Source of the DNA: an uncultured Mediterraneibacter sp.
Lineage (GTDB): Bacteria > Bacillota > Clostridia > Lachnospirales > Lachnospiraceae
Direction of reading: 5' to 3'
Length of the DNA stretch: 64,000 nucleotides
NCBI GenBank assembly: GCA_944381935.1
Contig: CALWMN010000003.1
Coordinates: 1-64,000, forward strand
Shown: positions 6,049 to 14,261 of the stretch, piece after piece
Position numbering within the stretch: the stretch's first letter is position 1
Layout: each line of letters starts with the position of its first letter
Program-made: the position numbers and the translations under genes
Notes under the pieces: generated by a model
The model's database searches: none
Seen by the model: the letters and a program-made list of their open reading frames with translations, nothing else
Told to the model about the DNA's origin: nothing

Positions 6049-8277
6049 ATGAGTATTTACGATACATTAAACAAACCACAGAGAGAGGCGGTCCTTCACA
6101 CGGACGGTCCGCTGCTGATCCTGGCAGGGGCAGGTTCCGGCAAGACGAGGGTTCTGACCCACAGGATAGCATATTTGATTGAGGAAAAGAATGTAAATCC
6201 GTGGAATATCCTTGCCATTACCTTTACGAATAAGGCGGCGGAGGAAATGAGGCAGAGGGTAGACAGTCTTGTGCGTTTTGGGGCGGAAAGCATATGGGTA
6301 AGCACTTTTCATTCTGCATGCGTCAGGATATTGAGACGTTATATAGACAGGCTGGGATACGACAACCGTTTCACGATCTACGACACGGACGATCAGAAGA
6401 CACTTATGAAGGAAGTGTGCAGGAAGGTTAATATCGATACAAAGGTTTTGAGGGAGAGGGCAGTCCTCTCGGCAATTTCAGCGGCTAAAAACGAAATGGT
6501 ATCGCCGGAGGAATATGAGCTGAATGTCGGAGGAGATTTTGGTAGGCTCAAGATCGCAAAGGCTTACCGGGAGTATGAAGCGCAGCTTAAGGCGAATAAT
6601 GCGCTCGACTTTGACGACCTGCTTGTGAAAACAGTGCATCTGTTGAATACACAGCCAGATGTGCTGGAGAATTATCAGGAACGTTTTCGCTATATCATGG
6701 TAGATGAATACCAGGATACAAATACTGTACAGTTTCAGCTTGTAAGGCTTCTGTCAGGGAAATACAGAAATCTGTGCGTTGTGGGGGATGACGACCAGTC
6801 GATCTATAAATTCAGGGGCGCCAATATCAGAAATATACTGGACTTTGAGCACGAATTTCCGGATGCGTATGTCGTCAAACTAGAGCAGAATTACCGGTCC
6901 ACGGGAAATATCCTCAATGCGGCGAACTCTGTGATCCGCAATAACAGCGGAAGAAAAGATAAGACTCTTTGGACAGACAATGGCGAGGGAGAGAAGGTCC
7001 GGCTCCGGCAATTTGATACCGCGTTTGATGAGGCGGACTTCATTGCGGAGGATATCAGGCAGAATGTGCAGGATGGGACCGCTTATCACGACTGTGCTAT
7101 ATTATACCGTACCAATGCGCAGTCCCGTCTCTTTGAGGAGAAGTTTATCTCTATGAATATTCCGTATAAAATCATCGGAGGAATCAACTTCTACGCCCGC
7201 AGGGAGATAAAGGATATTCTGGCATATCTGAAGACGGTTGATAACGGCCAGGATGACCTTGCGGTACGGAGGATCATCAATGTGCCGAAACGGGGAATCG
7301 GTCTTACCACGATTAATCGGGTGCAGCAATCGGCGGAAGAGAGGGGGATCAGCTTTTATGACGCGCTTCTGACGCCGGAACTCATAGCCGGGGCAGGCAG
7401 GAGTGCTGCAAAGCTGGATTCATTTGCCGCGTTGATTGAATATTTCAAAGGGCAGGCAGAGCGGGAGAGCCTGACCGATCTGCTCAATGAAATTATAGAG
7501 AAAACAGGGTACATTGAGAGCCTGGAGGCGGAAGATAAGACAGAGGCGGAATCGAGGATTCAGAACATAGATGAACTCCTGAATAAGGCGGCTGCATATG
7601 AGGAGGCATGCGATGACAGAGATGAACGTCCTTCTCTGAGCGGCTTTCTGGAAGAAGTGGCTTTAGTGGCAGACATTGACAGCCTGGACGAAGACCAGGA
7701 CTATGTTGTGCTCATGACGCTTCACAGCGCAAAAGGGCTCGAGTTTCCTAATGTTTATCTGGCAGGAATGGAAGACGGGCTTTTCCCAAGTTATTTGACG
7801 ATCACATCGGATGATAAGGAAGACCTTGAGGAGGAGCGCAGGCTGTGTTATGTCGGCATTACAAGAGCCGAGAAAGAGCTGACATTAAGCTGTGCAAGGC
7901 GGCGCATGGTGCGGGGAGAAACGCAGTTTAACAAAATATCGCGCTTTATAAGAGAAATCCCTCTGGAGCTGCTTGATACAGGAGGAAGAAAAGCAGAGGG
8001 GGAGGCAGATATCCAGGATAAGCAAAAAGCATATTTCCGGGCAAAACAGGCATATCATGCACAGCCTTTTTCTGCGCTGAAAAAGGGGAGCCAGCTCGCG
8101 GCAGAAGCCGGAGGACTTTCCTATCAGCCGGGAGACAGGGTAAGACATGTGAAATTTGGCGAAGGAACGGTGCTTGATATCAAAGAGGGTGGAAGGGATT
8201 ATGAGGTAACAGTTGCATTTGACGGCTTCGGTGAGAGAAAAATGTTTGCAATGTTCGCAAGACTTGTAAAGGTGTAA
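6049..8277 (+). CDS. pcrA: ATP-dependent DNA helicase PcrA/UvrD
   Basis: 742 residues, standard PcrA length. Superfamily 1A motifs run in order: Q motif and Walker A (LNKPQREAV, AGAGSGKT at about 27-34), motif Ia (ITFTNKAAEEM), motif II (VDEYQDTN), motif III (VVGDDDQSIYKFRGA), motif IV (LEQNYRST), motif V (VVLMTLHSAKGLEF) and motif VI (RRLCYVGITRAEKEL). A C-terminal Tudor-like RNA-polymerase-binding region closes it (GDRVRHVKFGEGTV). It unwinds DNA 3' to 5' in excision repair, rolling-circle replication and clearing of stalled polymerase. AGGAG precedes ATG 6049. Confidence 0.97.
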   Translation: MSIYDTLNKPQREAVLHTDGPLLILAGAGSGKTRVLTHRIAYLIEEKNVNPWNILAITFTNKAAEEMRQRVDSLVRFGAESIWVSTFHSACVRILRRYIDRLGYDNRFTIYDTDDQKTLMKEVCRKVNIDTKVLRERAVLSAISAAKNEMVSPEEYELNVGGDFGRLKIAKAYREYEAQLKANNALDFDDLLVKTVHLLNTQPDVLENYQERFRYIMVDEYQDTNTVQFQLVRLLSGKYRNLCVVGDDDQSIYKFRGANIRNILDFEHEFPDAYVVKLEQNYRSTGNILNAANSVIRNNSGRKDKTLWTDNGEGEKVRLRQFDTAFDEADFIAEDIRQNVQDGTAYHDCAILYRTNAQSRLFEEKFISMNIPYKIIGGINFYARREIKDILAYLKTVDNGQDDLAVRRIINVPKRGIGLTTINRVQQSAEERGISFYDALLTPELIAGAGRSAAKLDSFAALIEYFKGQAERESLTDLLNEIIEKTGYIESLEAEDKTEAESRIQNIDELLNKAAAYEEACDDRDERPSLSGFLEEVALVADIDSLDEDQDYVVLMTLHSAKGLEFPNVYLAGMEDGLFPSYLTITSDDKEDLEEERRLCYVGITRAEKELTLSCARRRMVRGETQFNKISRFIREIPLELLDTGGRKAEGEADIQDKQKAYFRAKQAYHAQPFSALKKGSQLAAEAGGLSYQPGDRVRHVKFGEGTVLDIKEGGRDYEVTVAFDGFGERKMFAMFARLVKV

Positions 8278-8321
8278 TTGCCCTATTTCGTACAGCCTGG
8301 TGCCCAGGTTTCTTAAGTTTT

Positions 8322-8350
8322 TTGACATAAATTAGTAGTAATCTTAAAAT
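8322..8350 (+). promoter_or_regulatory. promoter of the 8412 gene
   Basis: TTGACA (8322-8327), 17-bp spacer, TAAAAT (8345-8350). A short 5-bp hairpin (8296-8308) followed by scattered T residues may end pcrA just upstream. Confidence 0.7.
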
Positions 8351-8411
8351 GATAGTGTTATAATAACAGAAAGTAACCACCGCCGTCAGCGCGGGGAAAG
8401 GACGTGTGGAC

Positions 8412-8654
8412 ATGAATAAAAAAATAGAGGAAATAATTGCTGAATCCAAACTTAATGAGCTCCTGCATAAAAGTGATGCAGAGAAACAGAAAAATACAGT
8501 GATATGGGTACTTGCTGTTATCGGAGCGGTGGCAGCAGTGGCAGCTATCGCGTATGCGGTTTACCGCTTCTTTACGCCGGACTATCTGGAAGACTTTGAA
8601 GATGATTTCGACGATGACTTTGATGATTATTTCAGCGAGGAAGACCAGGTATAA
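8412..8654 (+). CDS. small membrane protein with acidic tail
   Basis: 80 residues from ATG 8412; a GTG at 8406 is also in frame, but AAAGGA spacing favours ATG. It has an amphipathic, charged N-terminal helix (NKKIEEIIAESKLNELL) and one Ala-rich transmembrane segment (about residues 31-52). The C-terminal tail is very acidic, made of DFEDDFDDDFDDYF repeats, and presumably cytosolic or at the membrane face. It is a familiar small Lachnospiraceae protein type without known function. The terminator at 8682 separates it from rlmD. Confidence 0.65.
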   Translation: MNKKIEEIIAESKLNELLHKSDAEKQKNTVIWVLAVIGAVAAVAAIAYAVYRFFTPDYLEDFEDDFDDDFDDYFSEEDQV

Positions 8655-8681
8655 CAGTTGAGAGAATGATAGAACAAAATG

Positions 8682-8720
8682 CAGGCAGGATGTGGCGGAT
8701 AACCGCACCCCTGCCTGTTT
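8682..8720 (+). terminator. intrinsic terminator before rlmD
   Basis: An 8-bp stem CAGGCAGG / CCTGCCTG closes an inner GCGG / CCGC helix and is followed by TTTTGTTTG. Confidence 0.75.
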
Positions 8721-8743
8721 TGTTTGTAATCAGGAGGAGTATT

Positions 8744-10138
8744 ATGAAAAAGGGAATGATTTATGAAGGAATAATAGAAAGAGTGGATTTTCCGAATAAA
8801 GGAATTGTATTCATCCCGGAAGAAGAGAAGTACGTGACAGTCAAGAACGGGATGCCAGGTCAGAAAATCCGTTTTGTGATCAATAAATTCAAGAAAGGAC
8901 ACGCGGAGGGAAGGCTTCTGGAAGTCCTTGAAAAATCGCCTCTTGAGACAAGAGTGCCGGTCTGCAGTATTTTTCCCCGATGTGGAGGATGTATGTATCA
9001 GACCATGCCATATGAAGAGCAGATGAAAATGAAAGCTGACCAGCTCAGAAGAGTTATGGATGAGGCAGTAAAAGAAAAATATGTCTTTGAGGGGATAAAG
9101 CCAAGTCCGAAGGAGTTCGGATACAGGAACAAGATGGAGTTTTCCTTTGGCGATGAATATAAAGATGGACCGCTGAGCCTTGGGCTTCACAAAAAGGGGA
9201 GCACATACGATGTCCTGACAGCTTCGGACTGTAAGCTGGTCCACGAAGATATGAACCGGATACTGGTATGTGTGCTGGAGCATTTCAGAGAGCAGAAAGC
9301 GGGATACTATAAGAAAATGCAGCATACAGGTTATCTGCGCCATCTCCTGCTCAGGAGGGGGGACGCTACGGGGGAGATCCTTGTCAGCCTGGTGACAACG
9401 ACCCAGGAAGAGCACGATTTGCAGCCATTGGTAAGAAAGCTTCTCGACCTGGAACTGGAAGGAGAGATTGCGGGAGTTCTGCATATCCTCAATGACTCGC
9501 TTGCGGACGTGGTAAAGAGCGATGAGACAAGGATACTCTATGGAAGAGATTATTTTTATGAAAAGCTTTTCGGTCTTCAGTTTAAGATCACGCCGTTTTC
9601 ATTCTTCCAGCCAAATACCCGGGGAGCGGAAGTTTTATACGAGACGGTTCGGGAATACATCGGGGATATCAGAAATTTGAGAGTCTTTGACCTGTTCAGC
9701 GGAACTGGCACAATCAGCCAGGTGCTTGCCCCGATGGCAAAAGAAGTTGTCGGGGTGGAAATCATTGAGGAAGCAGTAGAAGCGGCAAAAGAAAATGCTA
9801 AAAGTAACGGTATTTCCAACTGTAAATTCATAGCAGGCGATGTATTTCAGGTGCTCAATGAGGTGGAAGGAAAGCCGGATGTGATCGTGCTGGATCCTCC
9901 CAGAGAGGGGATACATCCCAAAGCGCTGCCGAAGATTCTTGACTATGGTGTAGAAAAGATCGTCTATATCTCATGTAAGATGACAAGTCTTGCAAGGGAT
10001 CTGGAAATGATGCAGATGAGGGGGTATCGTGTGGAAAAGATCACGGCAGTTGACCAGTTTTGTGAGACGGTGCATGTGGAGACGGTAGCATTGCTTTCCC
10101 ACAAAAAACCTGACAGTATAATCAATGTAAAAGTGTAG
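8744..10138 (+). CDS. rlmD: 23S rRNA (uracil-C5)-methyltransferase, RlmD/RumA family
   Basis: 464 residues from ATG 8744, fixed by AGGAGGAG at 8732-8739; an upstream in-frame ATG at 8666 would read through the terminator. An N-terminal TRAM domain (residues 1-55) is followed by an iron-sulfur-type cysteine set (CSIFPRCGGCMYQ). The SAM-dependent domain has FDLFSGTGTISQ, the Q motif FFQPN, VLDPPREGIHPKA and the catalytic loop ISCKMTSLARDL. It methylates a uridine of 23S rRNA (U1939 or U747 class; not distinguishable here). It ends abruptly next to the decayed fragment at 10156. Confidence 0.92.
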   Translation: MKKGMIYEGIIERVDFPNKGIVFIPEEEKYVTVKNGMPGQKIRFVINKFKKGHAEGRLLEVLEKSPLETRVPVCSIFPRCGGCMYQTMPYEEQMKMKADQLRRVMDEAVKEKYVFEGIKPSPKEFGYRNKMEFSFGDEYKDGPLSLGLHKKGSTYDVLTASDCKLVHEDMNRILVCVLEHFREQKAGYYKKMQHTGYLRHLLLRRGDATGEILVSLVTTTQEEHDLQPLVRKLLDLELEGEIAGVLHILNDSLADVVKSDETRILYGRDYFYEKLFGLQFKITPFSFFQPNTRGAEVLYETVREYIGDIRNLRVFDLFSGTGTISQVLAPMAKEVVGVEIIEEAVEAAKENAKSNGISNCKFIAGDVFQVLNEVEGKPDVIVLDPPREGIHPKALPKILDYGVEKIVYISCKMTSLARDLEMMQMRGYRVEKITAVDQFCETVHVETVALLSHKKPDSIINVKV

Positions 10139-10155
10139 TTTGGAGAGAGAGCAAA

Positions 10156-10419
10156 ATGCCGCTTGATGATATCGCTAAGAGAGCTGAAGTGTACAAGCCG
10201 AAAGAGAGAGTTCCCTGCAAAATGATAAAGGAATACATAGAAGCGAAATATGGCTTCAAGGAACATACTGCTTATATAGCAGAGGTTAAGAGAAGTTTGG
10301 GCGTGCCAATGTAGGATGCCCCTAACGCGGTAGAAGAATTGAAACAGCCGAGGAAGCATCCGACAGCGGAGAAAGTGGAAGCCATAAAGGATGCGTAGAA
10401 GCATTTTGAAGTTATATAA
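10156..10419 (+). pseudogene. decayed C-terminal domain with two in-frame amber codons
   Basis: One continuous frame runs ATG 10156 to TAA 10417-10419 and is broken only by TAG at 10312-10314 and 10396-10398. It reads through VYKPKERVPCKMIKEYIEAK, YGFKEHTAYIAEVKRSLGVP, then after the first amber DAPNAVEELKQPRKHPTAEK, and after the second KHFEVI. From memory this resembles a C-terminal extension attached to RlmD/RumA-type methyltransferases in Lachnospiraceae, in which a Tyr and a Leu codon occupy the amber positions; I cannot check this. It is in a different frame from rlmD. Most likely it is a remnant of a methyltransferase gene. Confidence 0.6.
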
Positions 10420-10487
10420 TGAAATTTTTTGTTGTATAAAGGAATTTATGCGTGTTAATATTTAGGATAGTATGAAGGTGAGCTTGA

Positions 10488-12062
10488 ATGGAATTTAAAA
10501 CAGTAATTTTACGATTTAGAGATTTGGTAACTGAAAATAATGTTACTATAGCTAGACATAAAGATATGATTGATAAAAATGGATATGTCTGGTGGGGGTG
10601 GTGGAATAAGGGAAATGAGAAGCTCCCATTTGAGGAATTCTGTGTGCTAAAAGGTGAAATTGAGAACCAACCGAAATATTTTTATCTTTTGGATTCGGGA
10701 CAAGAAAAGTTGTATAAGGCTGAATGCCTTGGTATAAAATGTTCTGAAAGCAATAAGATATTATCGCCAGAATTGGACTATACCCCCAATTATTATAATG
10801 AACAAAAGTATTATGCGTGGTTTAAATTTGATAAGATTGAAGAATGTGACGTTGATGAAGTTAAGAATTATACATATGTGAAAGTAGATTCACTGTTTGT
10901 AGATAATCGTTCTAATTATGAAAAATTTTATGGAAAAAGAGTTTATAATATTAAGGAAATGATTCAGCAAAATAGGACAATATGGTTTGTGCGGAACTAT
11001 AATGAGAATGATGATTCAGATTATGAAATACAATTATTAAATTCTAGTGTTGTAGAGCCGCATGACTTTAGTGACAAATATTTTGAAACTGGCAGTGACA
11101 CTTTGTTATGGTTATCAGATTTGCACTTTGGCACAGATGATGTTTTTAAGGTTAAAATGTCAGAGGAAACAGATGTAACTTTAACTGCACATATTAGAAA
11201 CGCATACAATGAACTTAACAAAGTGGGAGGTTTGATAATAACGGGAGATATCACATCACTTGGAAAGCCAGAGGGTTACGCTAAGGCAGAAGAATTTATT
11301 GTTGATTTGAACAGGGATCTTACGAGAAAACTTATATCTGAAAATATAATTTTTTGTCCTGGTAATCATGATTTTGTGCGTAAAAATGAGATGCTTGGGA
11401 ATGGTGTTCCTGAGAAGGTTTCAGAAAATCCAGATAGTATCAGTGCATATAAGAAGTTCTACAGTGCGATCCATAATTTGAATCCCAATAAATATATGGC
11501 ATGTGGGCGTAGATTATTGATGTCCACAGGACGAACAGTAGAAATAGTAGCTTTAAATAGTCTTATTTTACAGCAATATAAGGATTTTGAGGGACATGGA
11601 TTTTTGTCAGATAAACAATTAGAGTATGTTGCAAATAAAATGGGATGGGAAGAAAATGTTCAAACAAATTCTGTTCGTATTGCGATAATGCACCATCATT
11701 ATATGCCGACTTGCTTGGCTGAGCAGGTAGATGTAAAAAAGCCAAGCAGCGTTGTATATGATGCTGAGCGTCTTGTACAGTGGTTAGCGAAATATGACAT
11801 TAAGTTACTTTTACATGGGCATAAGCATCAATCCTTTATTTCCAAAATAGGGCATTTTGATAACAGCATTTATGAAATTGATGAAGACAGCATGAAAAAT
11901 ATATATGTTATTGGAATGGGAGGTACAGGAGCTTTTAATTGTGAAAATAAGTTTTCTACATTGACATTTTGCAATGATCATATTGAGTTGAAATTTTTTA
12001 GAATATATGCTGATAACACTGAAACAGATAAATGTGTTCAAACAGTGCGTATACCAATATAA
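10488..12062 (+). CDS. calcineurin-like metallophosphoesterase with novel N-terminal domain
   Basis: 524 residues, clearly AT-rich compared with rlmD. Residues 1-200 form a domain I do not recognise, rich in aromatics, with the patch YVWWGWWNKG (33-42). Residues about 205-500 are a calcineurin-like phosphoesterase: D211-L-H213, GDIT (253-256), GNHD (292-295), MHHH (401-404) and HGHKH (443-447), so all metal ligands are present. The expected activity is hydrolysis of a phosphodiester or phosphomonoester using two metal ions. It is followed 20 bases later by a HAD phosphatase and flanked by mobile debris, so a defence or nucleotide-clearing role is a hypothesis only. Confidence 0.75.
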   Translation: MEFKTVILRFRDLVTENNVTIARHKDMIDKNGYVWWGWWNKGNEKLPFEEFCVLKGEIENQPKYFYLLDSGQEKLYKAECLGIKCSESNKILSPELDYTPNYYNEQKYYAWFKFDKIEECDVDEVKNYTYVKVDSLFVDNRSNYEKFYGKRVYNIKEMIQQNRTIWFVRNYNENDDSDYEIQLLNSSVVEPHDFSDKYFETGSDTLLWLSDLHFGTDDVFKVKMSEETDVTLTAHIRNAYNELNKVGGLIITGDITSLGKPEGYAKAEEFIVDLNRDLTRKLISENIIFCPGNHDFVRKNEMLGNGVPEKVSENPDSISAYKKFYSAIHNLNPNKYMACGRRLLMSTGRTVEIVALNSLILQQYKDFEGHGFLSDKQLEYVANKMGWEENVQTNSVRIAIMHHHYMPTCLAEQVDVKKPSSVVYDAERLVQWLAKYDIKLLLHGHKHQSFISKIGHFDNSIYEIDEDSMKNIYVIGMGGTGAFNCENKFSTLTFCNDHIELKFFRIYADNTETDKCVQTVRIPI

Positions 12063-12082
12063 AATTAGATGGAGGATAATAG

Positions 12083-12919
12083 GTGATAAAGTTAGTAATT
12101 ACAGATTTGGACGATACATTGTACTCATGGATTGGCTTTTTTATACCAGCTTTTTATGATATGGTACAGGAGCTATCTTTATTAATTAATGTGCCTCAAG
12201 AGAAGATACTAGAGGAATATAAAGCAATTCATCAAAAAGTAGGAAGTGTTGAGTATCCATTTGCAACTTTGAATCTCCCATCTGTTAAGAAGAAATATCG
12301 CGGAATTACTGATGAACAAGCCAAAATTGAACTTAACCCTGCTTTTCATAAATTTAATTCTACTCGTAAAAAGCTATTAAAATTGTATCCGGGAGTAGAA
12401 GAGACTTTAAAATTTTTTCATGACAATAATATAGTGGTTGTTGCATATACTGAGTCAGCAGAAGAAAATGGTTTTTATCGATTAAAGAAATTAGGGATTG
12501 ATAATTATTTTAAGGAGGTATATGTATCTGACAGTTTGTATAAGCGTCCCGATACTATTCCATCATCTCCAAAAACACATATAGTACATGGGAAGAAACC
12601 TAATGCAGAGGTATTAAAAGAAATTTGTTGTGGGGAGAAAGTTTCTGTAAGTGAAGCAGTGTATATTGGAGATAGTTTATCTAAAGACATGTTGATGGCA
12701 AAACAAGCTGGCATTACATCAATATGGTGTGATTTTCCTAGAGACGATATTAGAGAACTGTATAGTAAATTGGTAGCTATATCACATTGGAAAGAAGGAG
12801 ATTTCCAGCGAGAGCAACAATATAAAAATGAATGGAAAGAAAATGGATATATTCCAGATTATACTATTCATAAATTTGGAGAGTGCAGGGAAATCCTTTC
12901 GCGGATTAATAAGCGATAA
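12083..12919 (+). CDS. HAD-superfamily hydrolase
   Basis: 278 residues, GTG start preceded by GGAGG. HAD motifs: I, DLDDT (8-12); II, AYTES; III, a Lys in the KKPNAEVLKE region; IV, YIGDSLSKDMLMAK. An unusually long helical cap lies between motifs I and II (about residues 14-115), and a 45-residue C-terminal extension ends the protein. It is a magnesium-dependent phosphatase by family. It shares low GC and close spacing with the metallophosphoesterase, so the two form an operon acquired together. The substrate is unknown. Confidence 0.8.
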   Translation: MIKLVITDLDDTLYSWIGFFIPAFYDMVQELSLLINVPQEKILEEYKAIHQKVGSVEYPFATLNLPSVKKKYRGITDEQAKIELNPAFHKFNSTRKKLLKLYPGVEETLKFFHDNNIVVVAYTESAEENGFYRLKKLGIDNYFKEVYVSDSLYKRPDTIPSSPKTHIVHGKKPNAEVLKEICCGEKVSVSEAVYIGDSLSKDMLMAKQAGITSIWCDFPRDDIRELYSKLVAISHWKEGDFQREQQYKNEWKENGYIPDYTIHKFGECREILSRINKR

Positions 12920-13246
12920 TTATATTGAAAAAAGGATCAATTGCAATTTTACATCAGGGTGGTGCAAAATTGATGAGATCTATATTTTGTGGGAAAAGGG
13001 CTGCACGAGTAGTATTAGTACTGTATAAATATTACCGACATTTCCGTAGTTTTGCGGGGATATGTTCCGATTTGCTACTCACGCCGACATACGGGAGCTG
13101 TTTGCATCATAGGTCAACAACTGAATATTGAGGATTTTACATAGCCGATTGGTATCAAAGCCAGTCGGATTTTTTTGTCATAACACAAACCTCATATAGC
13201 CGCTATCATACCTGTAATGTTCTCTGTCTAAAGGGAGTTGGTTGAT
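12920..13246. other. intergenic, mobile-element leader-like sequence
   Basis: No convincing gene. Short open frames (for example 12925-13131) have poor codon patterns and no good ribosome-binding site. The right part, with the terminator at 13145, reads like the leader region that precedes small regulators in clostridial conjugative transposons. This resemblance is from memory. Confidence 0.4.
13145..13176 (+). terminator. intrinsic terminator or attenuator
   Basis: A 9-bp stem (CCGATTGGT / GCCAGTCGG, two G-U pairs) with a 6-base loop, then TTTTTTT after AT. It lies about 100 bases ahead of the MerR-like gene. Confidence 0.65.
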
Positions 13247-13507
13247 ATGTCAAGGCAAAGAAGTATGGAGGTAATAAAAAATTTAGAGTATGTAACTATT
13301 GGTGAATTAGTAAGGCTCACAGATGTAAGATACAGTACATTAAAGTTTTATACGGAAGAAGGTATACTCCCCTTTGAGCAAGCGGAAGAAAATCTGGCAA
13401 GACGATATAAACGTGTGGAAAGTATGGAACGAATTTCCTACATCAAAGAATTGCGTGAGCAAAAGAAAACCATTCCGGAAATTAAAGCCATATTAAAAAT
13501 TGATTAA
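13247..13507 (+). CDS. MerR-type helix-turn-helix regulator of a mobile element
   Basis: 86 residues from ATG 13247, which AAGGGAG supports; a TTG at 13238 is also in frame. It has a MerR N-terminal winged helix (VTIGELVRLTDVRYSTLKFY, TEEGILPFEQAEENLARRY) and a second helical half (MERISYIKELREQKKTIPEI), but no effector domain. Small MerR proteins of this type are common in clostridial conjugative elements. A terminator follows at once, and the surrounding transfer genes are only fragments, so this is probably an orphan survivor. Confidence 0.7.
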   Translation: MSRQRSMEVIKNLEYVTIGELVRLTDVRYSTLKFYTEEGILPFEQAEENLARRYKRVESMERISYIKELREQKKTIPEIKAILKID

Positions 13508-13516
13508 AGTGGTTAC

Positions 13517-13550
13517 AAAAGCGGTTAGTCTATACGATTGGCCGCTTTTT
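13517..13550 (+). terminator. terminator of the MerR-like gene
   Basis: AAAAGCGGTTA (13517-13527) pairs with TGGCCGCTTTT (13539-13549), two G-U pairs; the A and T runs give a classical U tract. Confidence 0.75.
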
Positions 13551-13571
13551 CCATACCCAGAAAGGGTGTTT

Positions 13572-13856
13572 ATGAACTTATACAAATACAAGGGAAAGCG
13601 TATCAGGGCCAGTAGCAAGAACCTTGTGTACCGCTTCTGTGCAGGTACGCTCCTGCTCCTGTTCGTGGCGGTTCTCCTGTTCCTGAACATGGAGAAGCTT
13701 TTCCGCCTCAGTATCTCTGGGATGAAGGAAAATGGGACAAAAAGAAACCCCTTGATCCCCTCAAGATTGAGGGGCAGGGGAGATAAAGGTGGGAATCCGG
13801 GAAGACTGAAATCCGATGCCGGTTGGATCTCTTTGGATTATGCGAAGAGAATTTAA
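13572..13856 (+). pseudogene. fused fragments of a conjugative-element membrane protein and an SH3-like domain
   Basis: From ATG 13572 the frame reads NLYKYKGKRIRASSKNLVYR and one transmembrane segment (about residues 22-40), which looks like the start of a conjugative-transfer membrane protein. It then changes: in the next frame, near 13710, WDEGKWDKKKPLDPLKIEGQ is encoded, implying a frameshift. The 3' end of the original frame encodes DAGWISLDYAKRI, a typical end of a bacterial SH3 domain. At least two broken genes are joined here. The identities are inferred from short motifs. Confidence 0.5.
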
Positions 13857-14162
13857 TTTCATATCGAAGAGTTTGGGATAAGACGAGGGGATAACTGCCT
13901 GGTTGCCCATTTCGGCGGCAAAGCTCAGGGGCAGTTTGGGCGAGAAATATGGATGACTAGGGTCATGTAGATGATGAGACACCGTCCATCGCCATCTCGT
14001 TATACAGAGAATATAGAGACCGGGGAATTGGCTCCCTAAAGTTGGATATGGAATTAAGGAAAGATGTACGCACGTCTTTTCTTGTTTTTCTGATAATGTT
14101 AAAATGTACGTGACATACAGTTGTCCGTGTTTGAATTGTTATGATATAGGCAGGTGGAGCAA
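13857..14162. other. decayed accessory sequence
   Basis: No intact gene. A short open stretch near 13865-13965 (IRRGDNCLVAHFGGKAQGQF) could be another protein fragment, but I do not recognise it. Confidence 0.35.
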
Positions 14163-14261
14163 ATGAAGACAGACAGGCTGATCGATCTGTCATCCGGTAA
14201 GAAAAATTTGATCAAGAAATATGCTATACAAAAAGATGTCAGGGGTGGAATAAATTTATGA
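14163..14261 (+). CDS. 32-residue ORF coupled to DUF1848
   Basis: ATG 14163 follows AGGTGGAG and encodes a basic 32-residue peptide (MKTDRLIDLSSGKKNLIKKY and onward). Its TGA overlaps the DUF1848 ATG as ATGA, so translation could be coupled. It may be a leader or the last remnant of a larger gene. I do not recognise it. Confidence 0.4.
   Translation: MKTDRLIDLSSGKKNLIKKYAIQKDVRGGINL

Noticed and set aside
8627-9484. A 285-codon minus-strand frame over rlmD
   Set aside because: The rlmD product is unambiguous; the antisense frame has no domain signal.
10156-10419. Pyrrolysine or other recoded amber gene
   Set aside because: No PylS/PylT-like gene is in the window and the host type rarely uses it. 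Nonsense decay is simpler, so it is listed as a pseudogene with a check suggested.
12925-13131. Possible 68-residue gene after the HAD hydrolase
   Set aside because: Poor codon pattern, no proper ribosome-binding site, basic low-similarity product. Treated as noncoding debris.
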